64,000 nucleotides of DNA from Gammaproteobacteria bacterium (GCA_035546635.1 DASZWJ010000028.1:1-64000), one strand, 5' to 3'; numbered from the stretch's first letter, positions 8,326-19,110 are shown. The notes: generated from the letters alone by a model not told the origin. Program-made: numbers and translations.

Positions 8326-9081
8326 ATGCGTAAACCTTTAATTGCCGGTAATTGGAAAATGAATGGCAGCTGTGCCAGTGTAGATGCCTTATTGCGTGCC
8401 TTAAGCAAAGGTGCGGCTTCAGTTACAGCCGAACTTGCGGTATTCCCCGCATTTGTGTTTTTAGAGCGGACTCGGCGGTTGCTAGCCAGTGGTACTATTG
8501 CCTGGGGTGGTCAAAATTTAGCGCCAGAGCCATCGGGTGCGTTTACTGGTGAAGTTTCCGCAGAGATGTTGCGTGATTTTGGCTGTCGTTATGTATTAGT
8601 AGGTCATTCAGAACGCCGCACTTTATTTGGTGAGACCAATGAATGGGTGGCTGCTAAATATCAGGCAGCACTACGCGCAGGCCTATCGCCAATCTTGTGT
8701 GTAGGTGAAACCTTGCAAGAACGTGAGCAAGGATTAACTTATGATGTATTGCGAACCCAGTTGAATGCCATATTGACTCTACCGACTGGCGTTAAAAGTT
8801 TGGAGCAAGCGGTGATTGCCTATGAACCGGTTTGGGCAATAGGCACCGGTTTGACAGCACAGCCGGAAACAGCACAAGAAGTCCATGCGAAAATTCGCAG
8901 CTGGGTTGCAGAATATGATATAAAGGTTGCTGAAAACTTGCGAATCTTGTATGGTGGCAGCCTCAAGCGCGATGGTGCTGCTCTACTATTAGCCATGCCG
9001 GATATTGATGGCGGATTGGTGGGTGGCGCTTCTTTAAATGCTGAAGAATTTTTGGATATTGCACTATCATGCAACAAATAA
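8326..9081 (+). CDS. tpiA: Triose-phosphate isomerase
   Basis: A 251-aa TIM-barrel enzyme interconverting dihydroxyacetone phosphate and glyceraldehyde-3-phosphate. AGNWKMNG carries the catalytic Lys. VGHSERR carries the catalytic His, YEPVWAIGTG the catalytic Glu, and the flexible loop follows it. Phosphate-binding YGGSLK and GGLVGGASL are near the end. AGGAAAA precedes ATG 8326. The gene overlaps secG by 13 bp, an arrangement common in gammaproteobacteria. Confidence 0.97.
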   Translation: MRKPLIAGNWKMNGSCASVDALLRALSKGAASVTAELAVFPAFVFLERTRRLLASGTIAWGGQNLAPEPSGAFTGEVSAEMLRDFGCRYVLVGHSERRTLFGETNEWVAAKYQAALRAGLSPILCVGETLQEREQGLTYDVLRTQLNAILTLPTGVKSLEQAVIAYEPVWAIGTGLTAQPETAQEVHAKIRSWVAEYDIKVAENLRILYGGSLKRDGAALLLAMPDIDGGLVGGASLNAEEFLDIALSCNK

Positions 9082-9458
9082 TTACCCTATTACATATTTT
9101 AGTGTCGATTTGTATTGTATGCTTGATTTTGATTCAACGTGGTAAAGGCGCAGATGCTGGCGCAGGTTTTTCTGGTGGCGGTTCTAGCACAATGTTCGGT
9201 AGCCAAGGCTCAACACCGTTTTTAGTGAAGTTGACTGGCGGGTTGGCTATTGTTTTTTTTATTACCAGCACGATATTAAGTTTAATTATTGGTCGGCAAG
9301 CGCCACAACATAATCCTTTACCGCTTCCTGTAAACCAGACTCAGGAAATACCAACATCGATCAATGCAGGAGAGAGTACAGCGCCAAAGGCAACACCGCC
9401 ACTGGAAGGAACTACTACCCAGTCGCCTATGCCTGCTCAACCTGATAAAGCGAAGTAA
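9069..9458 (+). CDS. secG: Preprotein translocase subunit SecG
   Basis: 129 aa. Two membrane helices (residues 3-21 and 53-75) flank a glycine-rich cytoplasmic loop, GADAGAGFSGGGSSTMFGSQG, the classical SecG signature (the Gly-rich segment spans about residues 28-47). A Pro/Thr-rich tail of about 50 residues follows. SecG joins SecY and SecE in the translocon and eases SecA cycling. Its start lies inside tpiA, implying translational coupling. tRNA-Leu begins 10 bp after the stop. Confidence 0.95.
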   Translation: MQQIITLLHILVSICIVCLILIQRGKGADAGAGFSGGGSSTMFGSQGSTPFLVKLTGGLAIVFFITSTILSLIIGRQAPQHNPLPLPVNQTQEIPTSINAGESTAPKATPPLEGTTTQSPMPAQPDKAK

Positions 9459-9467
9459 AAAATAATA

Positions 9468-9552
9468 GCCGGAGTGGTGGAACTGGTAGACACGCTGTCT
9501 TGAGGGGGCAGTGGCGAAAGCCGTGTCGGTTCGAGTCCGACCTTCGGCACCA
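9468..9552 (+). tRNA. tRNA-Leu(GAG)
   Basis: An 85-nt class II tRNA with encoded CCA. The acceptor arm GCCGGAG pairs with CTTCGGC (one G-U). The D-loop contains GGTAGA, the anticodon stem CTGTC/GGCAG frames a TTGAGGG loop with anticodon GAG at 9502-9504, and the T arm has GGTTCGAGTCC. The long variable arm is typical of Leu. It reads CUC and CUU. Placement between secG and nuoA is the conserved gammaproteobacterial arrangement. Confidence 0.96.
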
Positions 9553-9663
9553 TATTGGATCATCCTAACATTGTTATTATTAGTTTAGGTTCAGAATGGC
9601 AGGTTACGACGACAGCTATACTTCAAGGGCGACTACTCCCTAAATAACAAAAAGAATATAAAG

Positions 9664-9697
9664 CATTGTCATTCTAGCGCAGGCGGGAATGACAGTG
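9664..9697. repeat. GTCATTC..GCGGGAATGAC hairpin (partly decayed)
   Basis: Arms CATTGTCATTC and GAATGACAGTG pair with one mismatch around TAGCGCAGGCGG. It is a degenerate member of the ATTCCCGCG..GGCGGGAAT family seen better preserved at 16864, 21416 and 52933. It sits in the 210-bp gap between tRNA-Leu and nuoA, possibly within the nuo leader. Confidence 0.65.
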
Positions 9698-9762
9698 TGT
9701 TTTAAAGTGTAAGTAGTTATTTTCAAGGAAGATTTTAAAAAAATGCAGAGGGTTTTTTCGTC

Positions 9763-10119
9763 ATGCTTCAAAATTATCTGCCCATTCTTATTTTTATCGG
9801 CGTAGGCGTGTTATTTGGTTTTGCGCCGTTAATTGCCGGTTTTGTTATAGGTCCACGTCGTCCCAATCCTGCCAAAAATTCTGCTTATGAATGTGGCTTC
9901 AGCCCATTTGAGGATGCGCGTTTACCATTTGATGTGCGTTTTTATCTAGTTGCGATCCTGTTTATTATCTTTGATCTAGAAACTGCATTTTTATTTCCCT
10001 GGGCGGTTTCTCTTCGCGATATTGGCCATTTTGGTTTTTATGCTATGTTGGTATTTTTATTTATTTTGCTAGTTGGCTTTATTTATGAATGGAAAAAAGG
10101 TGCATTAGAATGGGAATAG
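9763..10119 (+). CDS. nuoA: NADH-quinone oxidoreductase subunit A
   Basis: A 118-aa membrane subunit of complex I with three helices (about residues 5-27, 63-85 and 91-111). The conserved loop [20 protein letters not shown] lies between helices 1 and 2 and contacts the quinone-site region. It opens the fourteen-gene nuo operon. The next gene starts within it (10-bp overlap). Confidence 0.97.
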   Translation: MLQNYLPILIFIGVGVLFGFAPLIAGFVIGPRRPNPAKNSAYECGFSPFEDARLPFDVRFYLVAILFIIFDLETAFLFPWAVSLRDIGHFGFYAMLVFLFILLVGFIYEWKKGALEWE

Positions 10120-10616
10120 TTAAAGAAGAGTACGCGCATATTGTCGATGCAGAATATCCCGGATTTTTTACCACTTCCGTTGAAAAGCTGTTTAACTGGG
10201 CGCGTTCTGGTTCGCTTTGGCCTATGACTTTTGGATTAGCTTGTTGCGCTGTTGAAATGATGCATGCAGCGGCTTCGCGTTATGACTTAGATCGTTTTGG
10301 CGCTGGATTGTTCCGCCCAAGTCCAAGACAGTCGGATGTCATGATTGTGGCAGGCACGCTGTGCAATAAAATGGCGCCGGCTTTAAGAAAAGTCTATGAC
10401 CAGATGGCTGAGCCGCGCTGGGTTATCTCTATGGGCTCTTGTGCAAATGGTGGTGGTTATTATCATTATGCCTATTCAGTGGTACGTGGTTGTGACCGCA
10501 TTGTGCCAGTGGATATTTATGTGCCCGGTTGTCCGCCTACGGCTGAGGCACTGGTTTATGGTGTGATCCAGTTACAAAATAAAATTCGCAATCAGAATGT
10601 GATTAGGCGGGATTGA
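10110..10616 (+). CDS. nuoB: NADH-quinone oxidoreductase subunit B
   Basis: A 168-aa peripheral-arm subunit that carries the terminal cluster N2 next to the quinone site. The four ligand cysteines are in [18 protein letters not shown] and [15 protein letters not shown] 10110 is preferred to the ATG at 10089 because it gives the usual [12 protein letters not shown] N-terminus and has AAAAAGG about 8 nt upstream. Confidence 0.97.
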   Translation: MGIVKEEYAHIVDAEYPGFFTTSVEKLFNWARSGSLWPMTFGLACCAVEMMHAAASRYDLDRFGAGLFRPSPRQSDVMIVAGTLCNKMAPALRKVYDQMAEPRWVISMGSCANGGGYYHYAYSVVRGCDRIVPVDIYVPGCPPTAEALVYGVIQLQNKIRNQNVIRRD

Positions 10617-10632
10617 GGGAAGGCTTTTACCT

Positions 10633-11331
10633 ATGAGCGACATTCAACAACTCACTGAATTAATTCAACAGCGCTTTGTCGAGCAGCTTTCTGCATCTGT
10701 CGTTGCCAAAGGCGAATTGACAGTTGAGTTGCCTTCACAACACCTGCGTGAAGTCTGTCAAGCGTTGCGTGATGAAACACCATTCCAATTTACCCAGCTG
10801 ATTGATATTTGTGGCGTTGATTACTTAAAGTACGGTCTTTCAGAATGGGAAACTGAAGAGACTACTTTCACAGGTTTTAGTCGCGCTGTTGACACTTCAG
10901 GCGCTGAAAAAGTATTTGCTTGGCAAAAAGGTCGATTTGCCGTGGTTTACCATCTATTGTCATTGTTGCATAACCAACGTATACGGCTACGAGTTTTTCC
11001 TGATGCTGATGCGATGCAGGTGGATTCAGTTCTAGATATCTGGGCGTCTGCTGATTGGTATGAACGTGAAGCATTCGATCTATTTGGTATTTCATTCAAG
11101 GGTCATCCTGATCTCAGGCGTATATTAACTGATTATGGTTTTATCGGGCATCCATTCCGCAAAGATTTTCCATTAATTGGACAGGTCGAAATGCGTTATG
11201 ATGCGACATTAAAACGCTGCATTTATGAACCTGTCAGTATCCAGCCGCGTACCTTAGTGCCCAAGGTGATACGTCAAGACAATCGTTATATCCATCCCGA
11301 TAGCAACCAAGGGTCACCCAACAATGGCTGA
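10633..11331 (+). CDS. nuoC: NADH-quinone oxidoreductase subunit C
   Basis: A 232-aa 30-kDa-type subunit of the peripheral arm. The signature is [20 protein letters not shown], then [20 protein letters not shown], near residues 140-180. It is a separate gene here, not fused to nuoD as in Escherichia coli. GAGGGAAGG precedes the start, and the gene overlaps nuoD by 8 bp. The C-terminal 20 residues after [14 protein letters not shown] are polar and less conserved. Confidence 0.96.
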   Translation: MSDIQQLTELIQQRFVEQLSASVVAKGELTVELPSQHLREVCQALRDETPFQFTQLIDICGVDYLKYGLSEWETEETTFTGFSRAVDTSGAEKVFAWQKGRFAVVYHLLSLLHNQRIRLRVFPDADAMQVDSVLDIWASADWYEREAFDLFGISFKGHPDLRRILTDYGFIGHPFRKDFPLIGQVEMRYDATLKRCIYEPVSIQPRTLVPKVIRQDNRYIHPDSNQGSPNNG

Positions 11332-12577
11332 GATCCGCAATTACACCTTTAATTTTGGACCACAACACCCGGCAGCGCATGGTGTGCTGCGTCTGATTTT
11401 GGAAGTCGACGGGGAAGTGATCAAAAAAATTGATCCGCATATTGGCCTGTTGCACCGCGCTACTGAAAAACTGGCAGAAACCAAACCTTACAATCAAAGC
11501 ATAGGCTACATGGATCGCTTAGATTATGTTTCCATGATGTGTAATGAGCATGCTTATGTGATGGCCATAGAAAAGCTGCTAGGTATCACACCGCCTGTGC
11601 GTGCCGAATATATTCGTGTGATGTTCGATGAAATCACGCGTATTATGAATCATCTGTTGTGGTTAGGTGCACATGCCTTAGATATTGGCGCCATGAGCGT
11701 ATTTCTGTACTGTTTTCGTGAGCGAGAAGATTTAATGGACTGCTATGAAGCAGTTTCAGGCGCGCGCATGCATGCAACTTATTTTCGCCCAGGTGGTGTC
11801 TACCGTGACCTGCCGATAAAAATGCCTAAGTATAAACCTTCCAAGTGGCATAATGAGAAAGAAGTTAATAAGATTAATGCAAATCGGAACGGGAGCTTGC
11901 TGGATTTCATTTGGGATTTTACTGAACGTTTTCCTGGATTGGTGAATGAGTACTCAACCTTATTAACTGAAAACCGCATTTGGAAACAACGCACGGTAGG
12001 TATCGGTGTGGTATCGGCAGAACGTGCATTGCAGTTGGGTTTTACCGGTCCAATGTTGCGTGGCTCAGGCATTCCCTGGGATCTCAGAAAAAAACAACCC
12101 TACAGCGTGTATGATCGCATTGATTTCGAAATCCCAGTAGGTAAAACCGGTGATTGTTATGATCGTTATCTAGTGCGTATGGAGGAAATGCGTCAGTCCA
12201 ATCGCATCATCCGCCAATGTGTGGAGTGGTTGCAGAAAAATCCCGGACCCGTGATGGCCGATGATGACAAAGTGGTGCCGCCTAAACGCGCTGTTATGAA
12301 GCACGATATGGAAGCATTAATACACCATTTTAAATTATTTACAGAAGGCTATGCTTTGCCGGTAGGAGAAGTCTATGCGGCAGTGGAACAACCTAAGGGC
12401 GAATTTGGTATTTATTTAATTTCTGACGGTGCAAATAAACCTTATCGCATGAAAATCCGCGCCGCAGGTTTTCCGCATCTTGCGGCCTTGGATGAAATGT
12501 GCCGTGGACATATGATTGCGGATTTAGTCGCGATTTTGTCGAGTTTAGATATTGTATTTGGAGAGATTGACCGATGA
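11324..12577 (+). CDS. nuoD: NADH-quinone oxidoreductase subunit D
   Basis: A 417-aa 49-kDa subunit, hydrogenase-like, forming the quinone cavity with nuoB. Visible marks are [15 protein letters not shown] at the N-terminus, [23 protein letters not shown], and the C-terminal DIVFGEIDR. It has the family's usual length. It overlaps nuoE by 4 bp (ATGA). Confidence 0.97.
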   Translation: MAEIRNYTFNFGPQHPAAHGVLRLILEVDGEVIKKIDPHIGLLHRATEKLAETKPYNQSIGYMDRLDYVSMMCNEHAYVMAIEKLLGITPPVRAEYIRVMFDEITRIMNHLLWLGAHALDIGAMSVFLYCFREREDLMDCYEAVSGARMHATYFRPGGVYRDLPIKMPKYKPSKWHNEKEVNKINANRNGSLLDFIWDFTERFPGLVNEYSTLLTENRIWKQRTVGIGVVSAERALQLGFTGPMLRGSGIPWDLRKKQPYSVYDRIDFEIPVGKTGDCYDRYLVRMEEMRQSNRIIRQCVEWLQKNPGPVMADDDKVVPPKRAVMKHDMEALIHHFKLFTEGYALPVGEVYAAVEQPKGEFGIYLISDGANKPYRMKIRAAGFPHLAALDEMCRGHMIADLVAILSSLDIVFGEIDR

Positions 12578-13122
12578 GCGCGTCCCAACAGTTATCGGTG
12601 CAAAATAGCAAGTGGGATGATTCAGTGTTATCCCCTGAAGTGCGTGTCGAAATTGACCATTGGATATCCAAATTCCCTCCCGAACGTAAGCGTTCAGCAG
12701 TACTAATGGCTTTGCGCTTGGTGCAGCAACAAAACGGCGGCTGGGTTACGGTAGAGTTGATGGATGCCGTTGCAGATTATCTAGATTTGCCAAAAATAGC
12801 GGTATATGAAGTCGCCAGTTTCTATACCTTAATACAAACTGAGCCGGTAGGAAGGCATAAAATTGCAGTTTGCAACAGTATTTCCTGCATGTTAAACGGT
12901 TCAGGAAAATTGCTCGAACATTTGGAACAGCGTTTAGGTATTCATCCAGGTGAAACCACTGCCGATGGTGAATTCACGTTAAAGGAAGTTGAGTGTCTTG
13001 CCGCTTGTACAGGTGCGCCTATGTTGCAAATTGATGATCGAGAGTACCATGAAAATCTGACCCTTGAGCGTGTTGATGCTATTTTAGAAGAAATTCGCGG
13101 CCTGGAGTCAAACAATGTCTAA
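12574..13122 (+). CDS. nuoE: NADH-quinone oxidoreductase subunit E
   Basis: A 182-aa thioredoxin-like 24-kDa subunit with the N1a [2Fe-2S] cluster. Ligands are in [12 protein letters not shown] and [15 protein letters not shown]. An N-terminal helical domain precedes the cluster domain. It has tight overlaps with nuoD and nuoF (8 bp). Confidence 0.96.
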   Translation: MSASQQLSVQNSKWDDSVLSPEVRVEIDHWISKFPPERKRSAVLMALRLVQQQNGGWVTVELMDAVADYLDLPKIAVYEVASFYTLIQTEPVGRHKIAVCNSISCMLNGSGKLLEHLEQRLGIHPGETTADGEFTLKEVECLAACTGAPMLQIDDREYHENLTLERVDAILEEIRGLESNNV

Positions 13123-14383
13123 TGAAGTGTGTTTTCGCAGCCTGCATTTAGATCAACCTTGGACTTTAGCCACGTATGAAAGTATTGGTGGTTATGCACA
13201 ATGGCGCCGCATATTACGTGAGAAAATTCCTCCGGAAGTCATCATTGACGAACTTAAAAAAGCCGCGCTGCGAGGACGGGGTGGGGCAGGATTTAGCACT
13301 GGTTTAAAATGGAGTTTCATTCCGCGCAATGCACCTGGTCAAAAGTATGTATTGTGCAATTCCGACGAAGGCGAACCTGGAACTTGCAAAGATCGCGATA
13401 TATTGCGTTTTAATCCGCACCAAGTCATTGAAGGTATAGCTATCGCAGGTTATGCCATGGGTGCGACTATAGGATATAACTATTTACGCGGTGAATTTTG
13501 GGAGCCGTTCAATCGCTGTGAAGCGGCTTTGCGTGAGGCCATGGCGGCTGGATTATTAGGCAAAAATATTTTGGGATCAGGTATAGATTTTGAATTATTT
13601 AATACCTTAGGTGCAGGCGCTTATATTTGCGGTGAAGAGACCGCATTGATGGAATCTCTGGAGGGTAAAAAAGGTTTGCCGCGCTTTAAACCGCCGTTTC
13701 CCGCGTCTTTTGGTTTGTATGGTCGCCCCACCACGATTAACAATACTGAAACTTTTGCATCTGTGCCGGTAATTATGGAGAAAGGCGCGGACTGGTTTTT
13801 ACAACTAGGCAAGCCTAATAATGGCGGTGTGAAGATCTTCAGCGTCAGCGGCCATGTCAATAAACCTGGAAATTATGAAATCCCTTTGGGGACACCCTTT
13901 GCTGAAGTACTGGAATTAGCCGGAGGGGTGCGCAAAGGACATCAATTAAAAGCAGTCATTCCTGGTGGTACATCTATGAAGGTATTACCCGCAGCTGTGG
14001 CGATGAAAACCAATATGGACTATGACAGCTTGATGCAAGCGGGCTCCATGTTGGGCACTGCTGCCGTGATTGTGATGGATGAGACGGTGTGTATGGTGCG
14101 GGCATTGTTGAATATTTCCACTTTTTACAAGCTGGAATCCTGTGGTCAATGCACCCCCTGCCGCGAAGGCACGGGCTGGATTATGCGCATGGTTGAACGC
14201 ATTGAACGCGGCGAGGGTGTGCCTGGTGATGTGCAAAAACTGGAACAGGTCGCAAAAAATATCGAAGGCCGCACCATCTGCGCCTTTGGCGATGCCGCTG
14301 CTTGGCCGGTTGCTGGATTTTTAAAATATTTTGCGGATGAGTTTGAATATCACATTAATCATAAAAGATGTTTAGTAGATTAA
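13115..14383 (+). CDS. nuoF: NADH-quinone oxidoreductase subunit F
   Basis: A 422-aa 51-kDa subunit that binds NADH and FMN and cluster N3. The NADH/FMN Gly-rich loop is [14 protein letters not shown] near residue 50. [13 protein letters not shown] and [19 protein letters not shown] follow. The [4Fe-4S] ligands are in [13 protein letters not shown], with a later Cys in [14 protein letters not shown] 76-bp gap with a hairpin separates it from nuoG. Confidence 0.97.
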   Translation: MSNEVCFRSLHLDQPWTLATYESIGGYAQWRRILREKIPPEVIIDELKKAALRGRGGAGFSTGLKWSFIPRNAPGQKYVLCNSDEGEPGTCKDRDILRFNPHQVIEGIAIAGYAMGATIGYNYLRGEFWEPFNRCEAALREAMAAGLLGKNILGSGIDFELFNTLGAGAYICGEETALMESLEGKKGLPRFKPPFPASFGLYGRPTTINNTETFASVPVIMEKGADWFLQLGKPNNGGVKIFSVSGHVNKPGNYEIPLGTPFAEVLELAGGVRKGHQLKAVIPGGTSMKVLPAAVAMKTNMDYDSLMQAGSMLGTAAVIVMDETVCMVRALLNISTFYKLESCGQCTPCREGTGWIMRMVERIERGEGVPGDVQKLEQVAKNIEGRTICAFGDAAAWPVAGFLKYFADEFEYHINHKRCLVD

Positions 14384-14385
14384 AA

Positions 14386-14418
14386 TACTCTCACCTTCTT
14401 TTTCAAAGGGTGTGAGTA
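14386..14418. repeat. Hairpin between nuoF and nuoG
   Basis: TACTCTCACC (14386-14395) and GGGTGTGAGTA (14408-14418) form an imperfect stem around TTCTTTTTCAAA. The CCC..TTTTTCAAA..GGG core recurs at 57938, 59768 and about 59884, so it is probably a dispersed hairpin family. It lies inside the operon and may affect mRNA processing; it does not look like a full terminator. Confidence 0.5.
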
Positions 14419-14459
14419 GTTAGTTACGATTAATCACAACAAACTTTAGAATATTCATC

Positions 14460-16841
14460 ATGATAGAAATTGAAATAGACGGCAAAAAATTACAGGTTGA
14501 ACCTGGGACTATGATTATCCAGGCGGCCGATAACGCGGGTATTTATATTCCGCGGTTTTGTTATCACAAAAAACTATCCATTGCTGCCAATTGCCGAATG
14601 TGTTTGGTAGAAGTCGAAAAGGCTCCCAAAACCCTGCCTGCCTGCGCAACCCCCGTCACACCAGGAATGAAAGTATTTACCCAGTCTGAAAAAACCATTG
14701 CTTCCCAAAAAGCCGTCATGGAATTTTTGTTGATTAACCATCCATTGGATTGTCCTATCTGCGATCAGGGTGGGGAATGTGAACTTCAGGATTTGACGAT
14801 GGGTTATGGAAAAGGTATTTCCCGTTATAATCAAGGTAAGCGCTCGGTCAAAGATAAAAATTTAGGGCCGTTGATTTCTTCTGAAATGACACGTTGTATC
14901 CAGTGCACACGTTGCGTGCGTTTTGGTGAAGAAATAGCCGGTCTGCGTGAGTTAGGGGCAACTGGTCGTGGTGAACAAATGGAAATTGGCACTTATGTGC
15001 AACACGCAATTCGCTCCGAATTATCCGGTAATATCATTGATATTTGTCCAGTGGGTGCTCTGACATCCAAGCCGTTTCGTTTTACGGCACGTGCTTGGGA
15101 AATGCGCCAACATGCAGCGATTGCCCCCCATGATTGCTTGGGTTCCAATATATTTATTCATACCCGCGGTGAAGAATATTCAGATGTTCGCCATGTGATG
15201 CGTGTTGTGCCGCGTGAAAATGAACTGATTAATGAGACCTGGCTTTCTGATCGTGATCGTTTTAGTTATGAAGCCGTGAATAGTCCTTTGCGTGTGACCA
15301 AACCGTTGGTTAAATACCAAGGTCAATGGCGAGAAGTGGATTGGGAGACCGCGCTCAATGCAGCAGTTACCCGCTTGCGGGCAGTGATACAAACGAGTGG
15401 CCCTGAAAATATGGGTGCTTTAATTTCACCTAGTGCCACAGTAGAAGAAGGTTATTTATTACAAAAACTCCTACGTAAAGTGGATTGTCATAATATTGAC
15501 CATCGAATTCGCCAAGCCGATTTTCAAAAACAAGAACAGCTGCCACATTATCCAACTTTTCCGCTAGCTGATTTAGAAACCCTGGATAGCATTTTGTTAG
15601 TGGGCAGTGATATACGCTTTGAACAACCGTTGGCAAATCATCGGTTGCGTAAGGCTAATAAAAACGGTGCAACGGTTTTGTGTGTCAATCCAGTAGATTA
15701 CGATTCCAATCTAGTCATTAGCACAAAATTATTGGCAGGTGGTGAACATTTTATTTTGGCATTAGCCGGCATATTAAAAGCATTGCTTACGCAAAGTGAT
15801 CAAATAGTACCCAGTAAAATTGCATCAGCGTTGCAATCCATTGATCCAAACACGGAAGAGCAGTCAATTGCCGCGCAATTACTGAAAGGCCAGAAATCTG
15901 CTATTTTATTAGGCGCTTACGCCATTAATCATCCACAGGCTTCATTAGTACATGAACTTGCACTTTGTATTGCTAAGCTTTGCCAGGGTCATTTTGTTAG
16001 CTTGACGGAAGGAGCTAATAGTGCAGGTGTTGCGTTAGCTGGCGCAGTACCCCATTACACAGAAGCTGGCCAGAAGGTCGCGACGCCAGGGTTGAATGCG
16101 AAACAGATGTTAGAGCAGGGCTTGCAAGCTTACTTATTATTAGGCTTAGAGCCTGAATTAGATTGTGCTTATGCCGCTTTCGCATACAATGCCTTGGCTA
16201 AGGCTGATTCAGTGATTGTGCTTTCTGCATTTCGCAGCCAAGCAATGGAAAATTATGCTGATGTTATTTTACCGATAGCAACTTTTGCAGAATCTTCAGG
16301 AACTTATGTCAACCTAGAAGGCAAATGGCAGTCTATGTCGGCTGCGACTCTGCCGATGGGTGAAGCGCGTCCAGCTTGGAAGGTAGTGCGAGTATTGGCA
16401 AACTTGTTGGGATTATCGGGGTTTGATTATGTTACTTCTGAACAAGTACGGGATGAGTTAAAACTGCAAATGGAAAGACAGGTGCATATCCCAGATGAGG
16501 CTTGGCCTGATTTACAACTTCCTGGGTCTAGGATTTCAGGATTACAGCGTATTGGCCAATGGCCTATGTATCGAGTAGACAGTTTAGTGCGCCATGCGAA
16601 GTCTTTGCAGGCGACTATTTTGGATGATGTGGCGGTGATACGGGTTAATTCCAAATTGGCTAAAGAGCTGCAGTTATTGGAAGGAGTGAGGGTGACGGCA
16701 ATTCAAAAAGACAGTCGCGTATCTTTGCCCTTGGTGATTGATGATCGTATTGCGGATGGTATGGTGTCTATTCCGGCAGGTATAGATGCTTGCGCTGGGT
16801 TTGGTGAGGCATTGGGTGAGGTTGAATTGTCGGCAAAGTAG
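14460..16841 (+). CDS. nuoG: NADH-quinone oxidoreductase subunit G
   Basis: A 793-aa 75-kDa subunit with several iron-sulfur clusters. The N-terminal ferredoxin-like part has RFCYHKKLSIAANCRMC and PACATPV (N1b), then HPLDCPICDQGGECELQD (His-ligated N5), and TRCIQCTRCVRF with IDICPVGALTSKPF (N4). From about residue 215 a molybdopterin-oxidoreductase-like domain follows, which carries no cofactor in complex I. A cluster N7 cysteine set is not evident, as in many short NuoG proteins. Confidence 0.96.
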   Translation: MIEIEIDGKKLQVEPGTMIIQAADNAGIYIPRFCYHKKLSIAANCRMCLVEVEKAPKTLPACATPVTPGMKVFTQSEKTIASQKAVMEFLLINHPLDCPICDQGGECELQDLTMGYGKGISRYNQGKRSVKDKNLGPLISSEMTRCIQCTRCVRFGEEIAGLRELGATGRGEQMEIGTYVQHAIRSELSGNIIDICPVGALTSKPFRFTARAWEMRQHAAIAPHDCLGSNIFIHTRGEEYSDVRHVMRVVPRENELINETWLSDRDRFSYEAVNSPLRVTKPLVKYQGQWREVDWETALNAAVTRLRAVIQTSGPENMGALISPSATVEEGYLLQKLLRKVDCHNIDHRIRQADFQKQEQLPHYPTFPLADLETLDSILLVGSDIRFEQPLANHRLRKANKNGATVLCVNPVDYDSNLVISTKLLAGGEHFILALAGILKALLTQSDQIVPSKIASALQSIDPNTEEQSIAAQLLKGQKSAILLGAYAINHPQASLVHELALCIAKLCQGHFVSLTEGANSAGVALAGAVPHYTEAGQKVATPGLNAKQMLEQGLQAYLLLGLEPELDCAYAAFAYNALAKADSVIVLSAFRSQAMENYADVILPIATFAESSGTYVNLEGKWQSMSAATLPMGEARPAWKVVRVLANLLGLSGFDYVTSEQVRDELKLQMERQVHIPDEAWPDLQLPGSRISGLQRIGQWPMYRVDSLVRHAKSLQATILDDVAVIRVNSKLAKELQLLEGVRVTAIQKDSRVSLPLVIDDRIADGMVSIPAGIDACAGFGEALGEVELSAK

Positions 16842-16863
16842 TAATTAGCATCTCTGGTACGAA

Positions 16864-16906
16864 AAATGACTGTCATTCCCGCGTAGGCGGGAATGACAGT
16901 CTTTTT
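16864..16906. repeat. GTCATTCCCGC hairpin between nuoG and nuoH
   Basis: A perfect 15-bp stem: 16868-16882 pairs with 16887-16901 around the loop GTAG. AAAA on the left and TTTTT on the right extend it. In shape it is a bidirectional intrinsic terminator, yet it lies in the middle of the nuo operon, 31 bp before the nuoH start. It belongs to the ATTCCCGCG/GGCGGGAAT family. Confidence 0.8.
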
Positions 16907-16937
16907 AGCATTAATTTTCCATAATACGAGGCCAAAT

Positions 16938-17963
16938 GTGCTGGAAGGTTTAATATATCTAATTTGGGTATTAATAAAAATTATTGTTCTGGTCCTGATT
17001 TTAGTGACTATGGTTGCCTACCTCACGCTCGCAGAGCGTAAAGTCATCGGTTATATGCAGTGTCGTTATGGACCAAATCGTCTGGGGTTGGGTGGATTTT
17101 TACAACCTATTGCCGATGCCATTAAACTGATTTCTAAGGAAATTATTGTTCCTACATCTTCTAACCACTATTTATTTGTGATTGCGCCGGTGTTAACGAT
17201 GGCGCCGGCATTGGCTGCCTGGGCGGTTATTCCCTTCAGTCCTGGCATCGTAGAAGCGAATATTAATGCGGGTATATTGTTTTTATTTGCCATGACTTCA
17301 CTCGGAGTCTATGGGGTGTTAGTGGCTGGTTGGGCTTCAAATTCTAAGTATTCTTTGTTTGGCGCTTTGCGTGCTTCTGCTCAGACAATTTCCTATGAAA
17401 TTGCCATGGGTTTTGCGTTAGTTGGGGTGTTGTTGGCCGCTGGAAGTATGAATTTACAAGAAATTGTATTGCATCAGTCTGGGGGAATATGGCATTGGTA
17501 TTGGTTACCTTTGTTGCCATTGTTTGTTGCCTACTGGGTTTCAGCTTTAGCTGAAACTAACCGCGCACCATTTGACGTGGCTGAAGGTGAATCTGAAATT
17601 GTTGCTGGTTTTCATGTGGAATATTCTGGCATGGGTTTTGGCCTATTTTTCTTGGCTGAATATGCCAATATGATTTTAATCTCAACGATTGCTTCCTTAG
17701 TGTTTTTAGGTGGATGGTTGTCACCATTTGAGGGGATACCTTGGCTTGGGTCGCTGCTAGCTTTTGTGCCAGGATTTTTCTGGTTATTACTGAAGATTTG
17801 CTTTTTCTTGTTTCTGTATTTATGGATACGCGCGACATTTCCACGCTATCGCTACGATCAGATTATGTATCTCGGGTGGAAGGTATTAATTCCAGTGACT
17901 TTGGTATGGATTTTAGTTGTGGCTTTTGCAATACAGTTTAAGATAGGACCTTGGTTTAGCTGA
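16938..17963 (+). CDS. nuoH: NADH-quinone oxidoreductase subunit H
   Basis: A 341-aa membrane subunit with about eight helices that links the quinone site to the proton channels. Marks are [70 protein letters not shown] (an acidic loop read in two parts around residue 205) and [11 protein letters not shown]. The start is GTG 16938, with GAGG at 16928-16931. The longer frame from ATG 16893 would encode part of the upstream hairpin and is rejected. Confidence 0.96.
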   Translation: MLEGLIYLIWVLIKIIVLVLILVTMVAYLTLAERKVIGYMQCRYGPNRLGLGGFLQPIADAIKLISKEIIVPTSSNHYLFVIAPVLTMAPALAAWAVIPFSPGIVEANINAGILFLFAMTSLGVYGVLVAGWASNSKYSLFGALRASAQTISYEIAMGFALVGVLLAAGSMNLQEIVLHQSGGIWHWYWLPLLPLFVAYWVSALAETNRAPFDVAEGESEIVAGFHVEYSGMGFGLFFLAEYANMILISTIASLVFLGGWLSPFEGIPWLGSLLAFVPGFFWLLLKICFFLFLYLWIRATFPRYRYDQIMYLGWKVLIPVTLVWILVVAFAIQFKIGPWFS

Positions 17964-17986
17964 TATCTTTTTGGGACTTAAACCCT

Positions 17987-18475
17987 ATGAAATACTTTAG
18001 AAAAGTGATGAGAAGCTTCCTCTTGCTGGAATTATTTCAGGGGCTTGGAGTGACGGTGCGTTATTTTTTCAAACGAAAAATCACTGTCCAATATCCCGAA
18101 GAAGAAACGCCTATTTCACCACGCTTTCGCGGCATGTTGGCCTTACGTCGTTATCCCAATGGTGAGGAACGTTGTATTGCCTGTAAATTATGTGAAGCAG
18201 TTTGTCCAGCATTGGCGATTACCATTGAAGCAGAACCTCGAGCCGATGGTTCACGTCGTACGACTAAATATGAAATCGATGCGTTTAAGTGTATCAATTG
18301 TGGCTTTTGTGAAGAAGCTTGTCCTGTCGATGCAATTGTATTAACCCAGGAAATGCATTATCACCAAGAAAACCGCGGTGAGAATATTTTAACTAAAGAA
18401 AAATTGCTGGCAATTGGTGATCTTTATGAGTCGCAAATTGCGGCGGATCGACAGGAGGATTCTGGCTTTCGGTGA
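17987..18475 (+). CDS. nuoI: NADH-quinone oxidoreductase subunit I
   Basis: A 162-aa TYKY subunit with two [4Fe-4S] clusters, N6a and N6b. The two ferredoxin motifs are [12 protein letters not shown] and [12 protein letters not shown], each followed by the usual Ala/Ile residues. An amphipathic N-terminal helix anchors it to the membrane arm. 23 bp from nuoH and 27 bp from nuoJ. Confidence 0.97.
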   Translation: MKYFRKVMRSFLLLELFQGLGVTVRYFFKRKITVQYPEEETPISPRFRGMLALRRYPNGEERCIACKLCEAVCPALAITIEAEPRADGSRRTTKYEIDAFKCINCGFCEEACPVDAIVLTQEMHYHQENRGENILTKEKLLAIGDLYESQIAADRQEDSGFR

Positions 18476-18502
18476 TGGATTTTCCTAACCTGAGATTAAT
18501 TT

Positions 18503-19093
18503 ATGTACGCTAACCTTATCCCTCAATTAACCTTTTATATATTTTCGGCAATACTACTGATATCTGCTGTCATGGTCGTTTTTTCACGGCAACCGGTTAG
18601 GGGCGTGCTATTTTTAGTATTGGCTTTTTTTGCAAGCTCGGTGTTATGGATGTTATTAGAAGGTGAGTTTCTGGCATTGGTGTTGATATTTGTGTACGTG
18701 GGTGCCGTCATGACATTATTTTTATTTGTGGTCATGATGTTAAATTTAGATACGGCGCCACGCATGCAGGGTTTAGTGCGTTACCTGCCGATTTTTGCTG
18801 TGGTCTTGGCGTTATTAGTTTTTTTAATGATTAAAGTCATCAATCCATCGTACTTCCCGGATCAGGTTTATCATGTGGTGAGTCATCCTGCTGATTATAG
18901 TAATACTAAACAACTGGGTATGCTGTTATATACGCAATTTGCATATCCATTTGAATTGGCGGCAGTGCTATTGTTAGTGGCTATTATCGCGGCGATCAGT
19001 TTGGCATTTCGTGGCCCAAGGCATAGAAAAGCGCAGCGTATAACGCAGCAGTTAGCGGTGAAGCCAGAGGATAGGGTTCGGTTAATAAAATAA
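18503..19093 (+). CDS. nuoJ: NADH-quinone oxidoreductase subunit J
   Basis: A 196-aa membrane subunit with five helices. The family pattern is SRQPVRGVLFLVLAFF, then LEGEFLALVLIFVYVGAVMTLFLFVVMML around residues 50-80, where one helix forms the pi-bulge gate in known structures. The C-terminal 25 residues are basic and cytoplasmic. Confidence 0.95.
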   Translation: MYANLIPQLTFYIFSAILLISAVMVVFSRQPVRGVLFLVLAFFASSVLWMLLEGEFLALVLIFVYVGAVMTLFLFVVMMLNLDTAPRMQGLVRYLPIFAVVLALLVFLMIKVINPSYFPDQVYHVVSHPADYSNTKQLGMLLYTQFAYPFELAAVLLLVAIIAAISLAFRGPRHRKAQRITQQLAVKPEDRVRLIK

Positions 19094-19110
19094 TCTAGCG
19101 TTGGAAAAAA

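Noticed and set aside
16893..16937. Longer N-terminus for NuoH
   Set aside because: It would be encoded by the hairpin repeat; the GTG at 16938 has a good SD and gives the family N-terminus.
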